From: Onchocerca volvulus
Taxonomy: Eukaryota; Nematoda; Chromadorea; Rhabditida; Onchocercidae
Assembly (NCBI GenBank): GCA_000499405.2
Contig: HG738140.1
Span: 12,241,560-12,305,559, forward strand
Reading direction: 5' to 3'
Length of the DNA stretch: 64,000 nt
The position numbers were made by a program, and so were the translations under genes. A model generated the notes under the pieces. It was not told the origin of the DNA, searched no databases, and saw only the letters and a list, made by a program, of their open reading frames with translations. This document shows, piece by piece, positions 37,506 to 49,979 of the stretch (positions within the stretch are counted from its first letter, which is position 1; every line of letters starts with the position of its first letter).

Positions 37506-39141
37506 ATGTCGAAGAAGTCGTCGCCAAAGAAGCCTGCCGAGAAACAAATCCCAGCACCAAATCCAAGTATGCCATCTCAGGAAGTGCATAAAAAGCCTAG
37601 CAGTTCTTCTTTAATAGATCCTGAACAGCCTGGACCCTCACGGAAAAGATTTCCGGAAGTATGTTGCTTGGATAAAAGGAAAGATGAATAGATCAGGATC
37701 GAAATTAACTGGATGAAAAGAAGTTGAACAAATTCATAAGTTTAAAAGCTAATGAATATATCAGCTTCATTGATGAGTATCTTAAACTGTCAGTAGTATC
37801 GAATTAATACCGCAAAAGCATTTGATACTAAACCGTGAAATATTAATTTGATATTAGACCAGTATTTGTAACTCTTCTTTGTATGTTAAAAACTTATGAA
37901 AAGATGTCAAATGGTGATTTGAATATTGAGGCGAGAGATAATGTCAAAAAGAATTAATCAGAAATCAGATATTTTGAAGTTATCAATTATTCATAAAATT
38001 TCGAAATAACAGAAGAAAGGAAGTGTGGCACCGAATTTTAGTTTTTGCAACTTAGATCTAAATTTTTTCCAAAAATAATTTGGCATATTTCAGCCTAGAA
38101 TTCCATCAGAGCCACCAAAACGACCTTCCCAACCCACCGCACATAAGAAATCTCAAACAATGGATGAGGTAATCATTTCGGAATATTTTGGGAAAAATTT
38201 GGTAGATAAAAAATCCAGTGAAAAGTTCTCACTGAATATTAGCAGAAATGAAAGTTATCTTCTTTAGTGAAATATGCTGAGTAAGTAGCAAAATATTCAA
38301 TAAGTTACTGTAAAATTTAATCACAAACATAAAGCAACAGTTTCAAAAATCGATTCAGTTGTGCTAATAGCTAATGGCGAATGCTAATGAATGAATAACT
38401 GTGAAAAATTCTTTTTTTGAGGATACCAAGTACATGTTGCGACGTGAAATAACTTTGAGTGAAATGCTTTTGCGACGTGAATCTTTATTTGTTGATGCGC
38501 CACTCAACATAGGTTGGTTGATTGATTTGGATACATAAAATTTCAATTTTTGAATTTAAACTGCTTGAAATGGAACTCATATAAGAGTAAAACACTTTGA
38601 AGATATTATACTTCTCTTAATATTTTCTACAACTTTTTTTGCAAAATCATAGCAAAAAAATGTCTATTAAGGAACAAAAAAGAAAAAACATTCGTATCGA
38701 ATAATCTGTGACTGCTTGCCATTGACAATAAATTCTTGACAAGCTTACTTAATCCACTTTTTTTTCTTTTTTAATTAATTTCGTGAAAAAATTTCAATTA
38801 AATTTAGAACATTTGAATAGATGAACTCATTGTGATATCTTTATAGTACATAGTTTTGTTGATCGAGCAACTTAACTCTTTCATTTATAATCTTACTTGA
38901 TATTTTTCATTTTTTGTTTTCTATCATATAAAATTATTAACTCAATTCAATTTATACTGATGATTTTCCATTTCTTTTTTAAATTCAAAGGAAAAAAGAG
39001 AAAAGAAATAAGCAATTAAAATAAATATGTACATTTTTAGATCCCGATGTGAACAGAGATCCGCCGCTCCAGGAAAGGCGACGGGAACCTTTTCAGGAGA
39101 AGTCACACGAAGAAAATACCCAGAAACCACATCATCATTAA
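37506..39141 (+). CDS. small hydrophilic orphan protein, four exons
   Basis: I do not recognise this product. Exons 37506-37658, 38094-38168, 38422-38512 and 39041-39141 join with consistent phase to 139 residues. The N-terminal half is Lys/Pro/Ser-rich (MSKKSSPKKPAEKQIP, PSEPPKRPSQPTAHKKS). The third exon gives a more structured stretch (MLRREITLSEMLLRRESLF) that could be an amphipathic helix. The tail is charged and ends in three His. It has no signal peptide or membrane segment, so an intrinsically disordered nuclear or cytosolic protein is likely. The acceptor of exon 3 would be TTTTTTTGAG, which is unusual, so that boundary needs transcript data. Higher G+C of the exons than of the introns supports coding. 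Confidence 0.6.
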
Positions 39142-41930
39142 ATAATTCCTAGATCTATTTGGATCACAAATTGATAAGCTGATATAATTACCTTGTTACA
39201 GAATTGTTGCACAAATTAGTCAGTTTATAATGATTTTCTCATCATAAATGATTTTAAATTGATTTAAATTAAAATTGAATAATTTTGACATAAAATTAAA
39301 GGTACTATTAGTTGTTTTATTTTTTAAACTATTTTTTGGAGAATAATTTGATGTCTACTATTGATACTGTTTGACAGTAACATAATTTAAGTCGGGATAT
39401 AAACCAAGCTTAGTGTTGATCATTGTTCAAACTAATCAAGAATACAGTTGGCCAAACATTTGAGAGAATTTCGAGCCTTTTAACTGGAACGAATGAGGAA
39501 TATAAAAACTGATCGGAAAATTCTTTTTGATTGCCATGCTTGTTCATCGCTTCAATCTTGTATAATTTAATTGAAAATATTGCAAACTCAAATTTAAATT
39601 GCCATTTTAAATCTAGTTATTCTTAAAAAAATGATCATCAAAATTTTTTTTACTTTCTTAAATTACTCTATTTATTATATTTTTTAAGTGGTATTTCTGA
39701 AACAAAATGCAGTTGAAATGTAGCCATTTAAGATATGTATAAAATAAATATTGTACCATTTATTCTGTCATATTTTCATGCTGAATCGATTTTTGTGTTT
39801 TTATTGTAAAATGCATGAAATTGTAAAAGTTTTTTTAGATTGTAGTTTTAATGGAAAGAAGTCAATACTTTGGATAAAACAATGTTTGTGTGTTTCAGCT
39901 GTTCGAGAATTTTAAATTTCGACCCATTCTAAGTCAACATTATTCATGATTTTATGAATAATAAAATGTCATGCACACATAACTGTACATTTGGCTATTA
40001 TTCTTTTTTAAACTGGCCAGTGTATAAGTAGGATTTGTAATAATTTTCTTTTGTAGAAATCGTTCAAGCATTACTCCGAACATTTCATTTCTTTATTTTC
40101 TGAAAAGTTTGATTAGCGTTTTAAGACAGAAATAGGTTTTAAGTCGTTCTGAACAAAAACAAATCCTGAAATGCTTATGGAAATGGAATTGTAATTGTAT
40201 GTTTATCAAACATTGTTAGAGCAAACAAAGTCCACAAGTAACGTTGTTGAACATACAAATAATGATAATGTTTACAAATTTGCATTTAGAATTCGTATAT
40301 TTATTATAAATATATCAAAGATTTGACTTTTTGAAGTGAAATTTCACTGATCTTATCATAAACCATGTCCAAAAATAACTTATCACAATATTTGAGTTAA
40401 GAAAATATAGGTACAATAACTTAGCTACTTTATAAACAAATTTAATTGTATTTAATTGATTTCAATCAGATCAAAATAAAAATAAGATAAACAGTACTGA
40501 CAAATTTGTAATTTTCATGCTCTCAAGGAAAATTCCAACATTTTTCCGGTTGTTGGAAACTAAAAGCTAATTTAGTATTTTAGAAGTCTAAAAAATGAAG
40601 TAGAATGATAAAATCTTAAGATGAGAAATTTAAAAAGTCTTCGATTCGCTTTATCAATTTGTTTCATCATTTTCTTTTTAATTGTAACGATATATATCAT
40701 TCAGTTCGAACTGGCATTATTTAAAGTACTTTAAAGTACTGAGACGCATTACATGCATTGCCTTGAATCGATAAAGTTAAGTTCTATTAAATTTCATTTA
40801 ATTTTTTCATATATTTTCAATTCATTGTCGTTTTTCATTGAATAATCATTCAATTCAAACATGATTACATCACTTTCTTCTTTAATTCCTCATTATAATT
40901 TTCTGATGTTCACTTTTATTTTCTTTTTTCAAATGTTTATTAAAATTTTTTCTTCTGACATGCTATTCGCAAGCTAATTTCTCTGTAAAAAGATGTCTGT
41001 TAGTCAACCGATCATTGTCACTGCAAATTTTGTGGCAGTTTTTTTTTATTTTAAAATTAATCTAATTGCTATTAACGTAGATAATCTGATGAAATCAATC
41101 GAGTATCAACTCAAATTTAGCAATAATTATTTTCAAAAAAGAAAATAAATGTCTCATTTGTTTATTTCATTTATTTTCTACTTTTTGGATATTATCTCGA
41201 ATATTCATTTTCATTTTTATTTGGAATTCATACAATTCGAATCATCTCATCGGTACTATCATTAATTAAATTATTCGAATTCCTAAATTTTATCATATAA
41301 TTTCTTATAATTATAAAACCTTGTCATTTAATTATCATATAAATCCTTTTTTCATTTCTAGAATATCATATCATTTTTTTCTTGGATAGTGAAAGAACTG
41401 GAAGATTTTGATGATGATCTTACTTCAGATCAATGCAATCTCATGAGTTAAGAAAAACTGAAATTAGAATTTAAAAAGTAATGATTATATCAAAAAAGTA
41501 GAAAAGTATGAAAACGATGTAATAGGCAAGTTAACGTGGAAATTCTGAAAATGGAAAAAGTTGATATCACGATTATGCAAATGAAAACAGTTTTGTTTGT
41601 TCAGTTTGATAAATAAAATTTTCAAAGCAAATGAAGCAGTCGAAATGTATCATGACAAATACCATATTTTATCAAATGATAAAAATTGATGATTGTTTCA
41701 AAGATCAAAATCGATCAAAATTGCCAAATTCAATGTCATCAAGCGCTCGATGCTTTGTGCGAAAAAATTATTCATCTTTCAATGCTAATAATTATCAATT
41801 ATACTAAAAAAATTTCATATAAATGAATAATCAATGTCAGCAGATAAAAAAAAAACGTTAAATTTAACAATCCAATAACATAGAAATAAAGTACTATGTG
41901 AATATCATCTTCATCCTAAATTTCTGCACT
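39142..41930. other. intergenic, no gene seen
   Basis: A+T-rich DNA after the orphan gene, probably beginning with its 3' UTR (AATAAA at about 39742). No coding segment recognised on either strand. Confidence 0.55.
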
Positions 41931-43662
41931 TAGCCTTGTTTTGTGTGTCTGGTCGCAGTTAATCTACATAAATAATAATATGAATATTCGTTTGTTCAAA
42001 ATCTAAAATCTCCGAAAGTTTTTAAACACTCGCCTTATCTGTATTAGTTCGAAATCTTGGATATCAGAAAGTTCTTACCTGTTGCTTTGAAATTTTGACA
42101 TAACTTTGTATTCGAATATGCGCATGTTTTTGTACACACACTTTGCTATAGCTCAGTCTGGATAAGTGGGAAAAAAAAGGAACGAGAAAGCGCATGTTTC
42201 TAGTGTTGGGGAAAAATTCGGTAATTTGTAATTTGATTTGTAGTTGGTTGGATTGAAGATTGATTCTTGCTATTGTGATTCGGTTAGATCAGCAATAGAT
42301 ATGAGGAGGTTCTTGTATCTTTTGTAGAGAAATGAATGCTGTTCAGAAAAGTTTTATTGATTGATGAAGGAATGATTATTTCGTGACAAACGATTATCAA
42401 AGAATATCCAGGAAAATTGATCATTGGGTTATTCTTATTCTGTCGCTAGTAGAGAAGAATACTGTTCAAATGAATTGCTGGATTGTTGCCACTGTTGTGT
42501 TGCTTTGAAACTATCGAACTGGAACCCTTGGAACTCCGATCAGTTACTTTCACTTTGAAAATTGGCATGAATTGTGCTGTTACGATTTCCACACTGAACG
42601 GCGTCATTTAAGCAAAAGTTGTATTTGTTGATGATAGATAGGAAATGCTTTGAATCGGCAGTATATCTGGCAAGGAAAATTTCTAATTTTTCCACGCAAC
42701 ACATTCCTTTCATTTCTTCATTAAATTTCAAAGCCTTGAAATAAGAACACAACTCAGTCATAATGTTGGTCGAAGTATGAAGGCTCAAATTATAATCATC
42801 AGCTGGGTTGTACCGGAATGTAAGGCGATTGTAATCGTGTGATTGCTGAACACGTAATCGTATTTGACGCTAATCGCCTGTTCTTCATTGATTTCTTTCA
42901 GCCATTCTCAGCCTGTCGCGTTCATTCTGTTCCGAAGGAAGCAGATCTGTAGCTAAAAGCATAATCGACATGCTCGCAACCGTGCATCCTCAGATCTGGC
43001 TGCAGATCGTCCTGTTCGCTCGTTCGCTAATGCCCGTTCTTCCTCAATTTGATTTGTAATTAATCGTAGCAATGATTCCGTTCTGTGTATACGACGACCT
43101 AAGTTTGATCTTCTACAAGACATTATTTGGATGAACTAAAGCAAATCAATTGCACCCGAATTGTCCTCTATATTATTTGAAAATATCCAAGCAAATTAAT
43201 ACTGAATTATTCTTTCCTTTGTCATTTGTAGCGAAGAATGAAATTCCTTGACTGTCGATTTGCTGCTATTGCTACGTCGATCTGTGTTACTGTAAAAACT
43301 GTCGCTGAATCGAAGTAGAAACTCCGAACTGAACTGTTTGTTGAACTCAAATAATTGCGAGCTTGAATTGATTCTGCTTCAAAATCCGAACCTTTTAAAT
43401 CAGTTCGTGGCTCCATCTTTCCTGATCTCCAAGATGTCGCCTTAGAATTGGTTGATCTCACTTTTTTATCTATTAATCGAAGTATTTCAGCGGGAAACAT
43501 GTTTATTGTTATGGAGAGGTAAAAAAAAAAATGGGTGTATCTATATGGAGATACGCGTCTATTTAAATGCAACGTTGTTTCAAAATTTCAGACCAATCGG
43601 TGAAGAACATTCGGTAATTTAAGATTTGTAACAGCGAACGTTTACATTTTTATTTATATAGA
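41931..43662 (-). mobile_element. Helitron-type element, larger decayed copy (copy C)
   Basis: The right end on the minus strand reads A^TCTATATAAATAAAAATG (43662), as in copies A and B. The left side shares the blocks AATAATAATATGAATATTCG and CGAATATGCGCATGTTT with copy B. The exact 3' terminus is unclear; a CTAA word at about 41931-41934 (minus) is the best candidate. The left block beginning 41961 and the right end are roughly 35-base inverted repeats. It carries a remnant of the N-terminal part of the Helitron protein. Confidence 0.6.
42540..43123 (-). pseudogene. Helitron Rep/helicase remnant (N-terminal part)
   Basis: From ATG 43123 (minus) the frame reads MSCRRSNLGRRIHRTESLL, then an Arg/Glu-rich stretch with NQIEEERALANER. 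After frameshifts it continues with RQIRLRVQQSHDY and YNPADDYNLSLHTS. The last open piece (42788-42540) reads ALKFNEEMKGMCCVEKLEI and TADSKHFLSIINKYN. These match the Arg-rich leader and the ALKFKNE-x-x-GMCC and S-K-x-FL-x-x-I-x-x-YN landmarks of Helitron-like N-terminal domains in nematodes and insects. Stops and frameshifts show it is inactive. Confidence 0.78.
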
Positions 43663-46600
43663 TTGAGAATATTGAAAAATAGGTTTTGAAATTGATTTGG
43701 ATAGCGAAAGAATTACTTTATTATCACATTTCTCGTCAATTCATTGCGTACTGCGGCCAACAATTAATTCACCGCTTCATTTTCTACCTACAGTTGGACA
43801 ATCATCGTTATGTATCCGTACTTTGCATTTTCTTCCTTTTATCAGGTCCCATAATATCAAGACTAAATGAACCATCAGGCAATCTGTATTAGTTTATCTA
43901 TCTTTTGTCATGAATTTTTTCTTTGAAGAAAAGAATTAGTGTTAGTGAAAAGTAAGGACTTACGATATGAGTCGAATTGATGAATGTGTGGACAATTAAT
44001 TTTTATGTTTATTGTCAATATCGCAAATAATTGATGGCATAGTAATATATAGAATAGTAAATTAAGAAGTAAAAGTTTTGTGGAATAAGAATTATAACAA
44101 CCGAGGATTACTAAATCGAAAAATAAAGGTCGGAAATATAACAGTTTCCAGCCACAAGTTTCAGTTACAACAGTCGAAATTTTATCGGAGTCGAGTTTTC
44201 CATCCGTATTAGCCAAACCAAATTTTTGAATAACCCTTCTATTCTAGATAAGCGGGTATGTTTATAGAATACAAAAAAGAGAATTAAAGAGCTTTCTCAT
44301 GCTGTGTAAGAGATTGGTATGAGAAAGGATATAATTTTTGTAATAATTAGCATATCGGATGTAAAAAAACTTACATGCTATATGATTAATATACAGGATG
44401 TGAATCTTTACATGTTACATGACTGGCATAAAGGATGTGAATCTTTGCATGTTATATGATTAACATACAGGATTTTGCATGTGAATTTGATAACGATTCA
44501 AACAATTTTTGTGGTGTGTTTTGAGATAGAAAAATTATTTCGGGTTTTCCGACATCTTTGGAAGGATAATCAGTTGTATCATTCAAAATTATCGCTTTAT
44601 TCGCATTTCCTACTGATTTGCTTTATCGTAAGCTTCATTGGTATAAGCAGTATTTTATTGATTTTAATGCTTATTGATATTTTTCTTTCATTCAAGAAGA
44701 AACTTTTACGATTACTTTATTTCTTATATTTACAGTTCATGTAATGGAATGAACAATGTGATTAAAAACTCTATAAGATTTATGCTGATTTATATATACA
44801 TAAATTTAATTAACTGATGATTCTACAAACAGAAGTAATATTTTAACGATTCTAAACTCTCGTAGTGTAATCATCAACTACAAACAATTTATCATTTATT
44901 ACTGAAAGACAGCAATGATGGAGTCAGATGGCTTGTTACTTAAACCTTATTTAGAATTTAAAAAGTCTGTTAAAAAATTTTTATTCAGGAAAACTTAAAT
45001 ATCGATTAAGATTTAGAATTTAAGAACTTAAGGTGTTATTTCCATGCTAAAAATTTTCTATTAATTGCTAAACTTTTAATCAATACTGTATTGTTAGCTG
45101 AATGATTGTTATATAAATATTAATTTGTTTTACATTTAATATCATGCAAAGCAACGATGATGTGTTTTTAAAATTATAAGTCCAAATCATGAAATAATGT
45201 TGAAATCATAACTTTTATCGTAAGAGTTAGGGATTAAGATTATTGATGAAATTGTCATTATGATAATATTGATTAATATAATACTTGTTATGAATTATGG
45301 AAATCATTCAACAGAAAATATTTTATGGCTTTAATCGTTCATTATAGCTAAAAGAATTTGATGGAACAAATTAAAAAAAAAAAAAAAATCTATCTGAAAA
45401 CCAAATTTCATGACATTGCGAGAAAATCACTTAACTGCTGTTACCTATCTGGTTTGTTTTAAAATTTAGTTGCCAAGTAGATTTTTTAAAATTCTTTTAA
45501 TAGTCCGTAAATATTTTCGTCTTGCCTCTATATCATTAGTTACTCCTTTTTCCTCTTTGATCTGTAATTCTTCCTTGATGCATTCATTACAGTCAACTTA
45601 GACTGAATAAAGTAAATTTCGGAAATTTCGGTTCAAAATCTTTTTTTTTTCTTTACTTGCTTTTCTAAGTGCTATGTCGCAAATTTTGAGAAATGTTATT
45701 CTTATTATTGTATTGTAACGATGAATCGAAATGATTCAAATTACTTTTTCATTTCAACGATTTATGCAAATACTTAATTGATGATAAGCATAAAAATTGT
45801 TGAATTACAGTTATAAAAGCTGTTTACACAAATGCTTCGCAAAATTATAATCCGATAATGATAAATTATCGTTTTTCTTGTCAGTCTTTCTCTTCTTCAT
45901 TTATATTTGATAACGAAGAAAATTTTATGACAAGAGGAAATTTTCTAAACTTGAATGCCTTTTAAATGGTCGATCCTTGAGAATTAATAACATAACGCAT
46001 CATTTTCCAGAATTTTATAACATCCTTAAGAAAATTGTTATGGTTTTCGAAATAAATTCAATTAATTTTATCTGAAGAATATTTCATCCCGATAATGTCA
46101 ATAATTGATGTTGTCAGAAGACTTACTTTTTAAGTTTCAAATAAGCCGAAAAACAAAGTTGAGATCAAAAGAAACATTTTGGACTAACAGTTTAATTTGG
46201 CAATCAATGTCAGAAATGTCATTTTCAGGAAAAATATGCAGATTTGCGCCTAATAAGAGCAATCTAAATATAAAATATGCCAGTAATTACGATCCACCGT
46301 AATTTCTAATTCAAAAGAGTCACTTTTCATTCAAAATTTAACTATTGATTTTCAATTTCAACTATTTGAATTTTTTTCCATAATTCAAATTCATAATATA
46401 TCTTCTTCATTTCAATTTTGGATCAGTCTTAATTAGCGATTATTAAGTGCTTTCTTATTCATTCCTATCGATCGAAGTTCTCTTTTGAAATAGGAAAATT
46501 AGATTAATATCTATTTAATTAAACATTTCATTTTGATTATTTTTATAGTTTAATTCGACAATTTGCTGAATGAAAGATTTTCAACCAATAATTTGATTTT

Positions 46601-48536
46601 TTTTTTCTGTTTCCATTTTTTATCATTTTTTTCACTTCATTTACTTTATAGATTTATCTTAAATAAATTGGATTATTATATTCAGTTCAATTTTAATTAG
46701 AATTATAGCACTTGGCTGTCCATTCATGATCATAATCATGCAAAAAATTTTTTTAACCCAAAAGAATTAGCATACTTTGCACTAAAATGTTTTTTAAAGT
46801 TTTTCATCCAATTTCAGAAACATTAAATATTGCTGAATATTATCAACTCTAATAATGTTTACGAATTAAAAATTTTATTATGAAAAGACGAATCATTAAA
46901 GAAACATTTTTTAATAACTTTTATTGATAAAAATATTTAATGATGACATTTTAAAACTTTACTAAGGATCTTACTCATCGAATCTCAACATTATCATCTA
47001 AATGGCAGAAAAATTAATGGTATTGAAGGTTATGAAAACAACAAATAAATCAGGCCTGAAGCGAATCTTAATCGTTAAAATTTGTTGCTTTTGCATTCCA
47101 TTTTTTTTTTCGCTTCAAAAAATTTCTCGCCCAAATTCTCAGCAGTACAGTCATTTTCATGTGAATCACATACAGAAATTTCGAAAAATGCAAAACAAAA
47201 GATTGAGAAAAATTGAATTTTAAAAATTTTATCGTTAATTCTTACAAAAAATGAAAATAAATGCAAAGTATGCGATCGCATATGTATGCATATTCATTAG
47301 AATATGCATCAGAATTATTTTAATTATCAGTTTCATTCAACGAAAATCATCAATTAACCAACGATATTATTTATAACTAAATTAACAAACTTTTATTAAT
47401 CCAATGAAATTAATTTGATGCAGTTCAAAATTTCAAAACAAAAATGCTAAGCATCCTAAACACTTACTGTATCTTTGGAACAAGCAACCAAACATTAATC
47501 CTCCGTATTTACTGTAACTATCATTTGCAACTCCATAGGTTTTGAAAGAAATCGGCATATCGCGATCTATATATTGTACGAAACATTTGCAAAATATACA
47601 GGGATTTCCAAAAATGATTTAGAATTTCAGCTAAATTCAGTCTTTTAAATTTTCGTGAATTTTTTCAGGAATAAATTTGCAATAAGAAATATCAAAAATT
47701 ATTAAATTCTCACTTCGCACTATAAATGAAAGGCTCGGAGTTTTAATACAATGATCTTGGTAATAATAAAATTTAGTGACAAAAAAACTTTCCAGATCAA
47801 TGATTAGTTGTTTCGAGTTTTGATCTAGCAATTTCTATCACTTAAAAGAAGTGGCTTAGGCTTATTAACAATTTAGTTTGACCGAGTATTTAATTTTTGT
47901 CCCCATTGAATACAGCTTAGACCTATTTCAGAAATATCTTTTTCTCTTTTTGATAACTTTCGTAACAATTAATTATAAATTAATCAAAGAAAAAAATAAA
48001 AAAACTTGATCGATTGCAGGCTTCGATGATTCTAAAAAAGATATCAGTAAGAATGAGAAAACTAGGCGTAATCATTGAACAGATCACAGCGGTGGTCTTT
48101 GATATTGCCATTGTTTGTGTTAACAAAATATCGGTCAATAATAAATGAAAAGATCAACAAATGGGTCGCATAGTCATCAGTTGTGGACAGCAAAACATTA
48201 AACCTTTCTCACCTATCATTTATAACGCATTACTTCTATTGATAGAACATTTATCACTTCAATTATCTATCAATGGAACATACACAAATTCTCAGTTTTC
48301 TTCATTCATTTGTGTCAATTTGTTTAATGAAAACATCCATCAATTTTTCGATTTCACTATTTATAAGAAAGCAAGCAAATAAAACCGCCATATTTTCAAA
48401 AAATTTTCATTTCTTAGAAGAATTCCTTTCATTATCATTTATTGTCTTTAAAAAAAAAATTTGAAAAACTAAAATATTTTTTTGATCATTTTATACTTCA
48501 AATGTGAAAAACATATGATGTACATAGTACAGAAAA
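43663..48536. other. intergenic, mostly featureless
   Basis: A+T-rich sequence. A minus-strand open segment at about 44216-44090 (ANTDGKLDSDKISTVVTETC followed by a hydrophobic stretch) has protein-like composition but no identity I can name. A 37-bp tandem repeat lies at 44354-44478. Nothing else could be supported. Confidence 0.5.
44354..44478. repeat. 37-bp tandem repeat, about 3.3 copies
   Basis: Consecutive units built on GGATGTGAATCTTTACATG plus ATGATTAACATA; the two central units are both 37 bases, and the outer ones are partial or diverged. No coding potential. Confidence 0.8.
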
Positions 48537-49979
48537 TTAAATATAACATACATCAAATACATTAAGTTTTTTGTCATTAGTCCCTACAAAAATTTTGCTA
48601 AGATCAATAAGAGGCTTCAGTACCATAGCAAGAAGGTTAGCAAAGTTTGTCAAGTAGTTTTTATTACTACGAATTGACCTGTTTTGAAAATATATCGGGA
48701 ATTTTATCTATTATTTCATTTACGTTCTCTTCGGTTTGAGTATACTTTATTTTATACTTTATTTTATCACCTTTTAAAATTGACTTAACACCTAATCTAA
48801 ACAATATGTTGACAAATTTGCTGCTAACCATAACTCTACTGCTGGTTATTAAGGCTCTAGGCTATCAATTGACAATTTTATGTCTTACTTATGCACATAT
48901 CAATCCATGTTACATACGTAATTTCATCAAGTGATATACTAGTTATGTTTCCAATATTTACTCTAGAAACCTTGATATTAAAGTCTAGTCCTATGCTCAC
49001 CAGTATCAGTAGAAAATCTATATATTTTATAGTAATTCTTATAGCTTTTTTTATGTCAGACAGTCTGTCAACAGCAAGGTAAATCAGAAAAATAGTGAGA
49101 ATTAGTACAAACTACCTGACAGTTATTTCAAGTATACTTGATCATCGCGTTTTTAATTATTATTAGGATTTCAGCTTTTGTAATAATTTTTTGCTTTTTC
49201 GCTAGTGTGATGCTCATCTTTTGTGCTCATCAAATTAGATGTATGTTTCATCTTTATTTTTTTATCACTAATTGGTATTGCATCATCAGTATAATGAATC
49301 CATATGCGCTATTTTGGAGGTATTACTGTAGGTTCGGGAACACTACTATATGCAACCCACCTTTTTCCTGTATTCGATTCATAGTAAAAGTTTTCACTCT
49401 TGTCTCTTCCTACAAAATTACCTTTTCTGAGCCAAGAGTTTGTTTTCGTATAAACGAAAGTGGTAAAAAAATCAATTTAGATATAGCTCCTGAAAACAGC
49501 AAAATAACAGAAGATGGATTTCTCTCAATCAATAAGGATAAACAAGATTATAGACTTGATTTTTTGATAACGAAAATACAATTTACATCTCGGATGTGAC
49601 ACTTAAATATAGGCGCTATTTTATTTATAGCATTTTTAGCTACATGTGCAAGCGATCATCACTCTGATGCATGTATATTATGAAGAAACTCGTTAATGAA
49701 AATTAATACTGTGTAACTTGAGTAAAGCATAAATTAACTCTTCCACAGATGATGCTATATTCGCATCTTTGTTATGTTCAATTTATTTTACAACTTTTTT
49801 CGCTGATCAGTCTTATCACTTATCAAATATATTTTTATGTTTGCTTTCTAACTGTTCCAATCTGTTACTGTTGTATTTAGTAATTTTCTTATCTTACTAC
49901 TAGAAGTAGTTTCTTGTAATAGTCTGTTCTCTAATACTTTTCCTTTATTTTCATTGTTATTAGTTGAATTTACTGATGC
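48537..49979 (-). pseudogene. decayed minus-strand gene of unknown, possibly bacterial, origin
   Basis: Consecutive minus-strand open fragments separated by single stops or frameshifts: 49979-49848 (43 codons, includes NNNENKGKVLENRLLQETTS), 49782-49693 (SSVEELIYALLKLHS), 49476-49312 and 49308-49174 (55 and 45 codons split by one TAG; VGRDKSENFYYESNTGKRW), 49111-48878 (77 codons, begins with a hydrophobic segment FVLILTIFLIYLAVD), 48861-48667 (64 codons; SILKGDKIKYKIKYTQTEEN) and one ending at 48537 (NFANLLAMVLKPLIDLSKIF). Amino-acid make-up is that of a real protein rather than of random A+T-rich DNA. No introns are evident. A plus-strand frame (49138-49599) is open across part of it and also reads plausibly near its end (SGKKINLDIAPENSKITEDG), so the strand is not certain. 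I cannot name the protein. Transfer from a Wolbachia-like endosymbiont is one explanation. Confidence 0.45.

Noticed and set aside
49138..49599. 153-codon plus-strand frame with hydrophobic N-terminus
   Set aside because: Not called as a gene: most of its hydrophobic part is the antisense of hydrophilic minus-strand fragments. Its end reads plausibly, so it is noted under the pseudogene rather than discarded outright.
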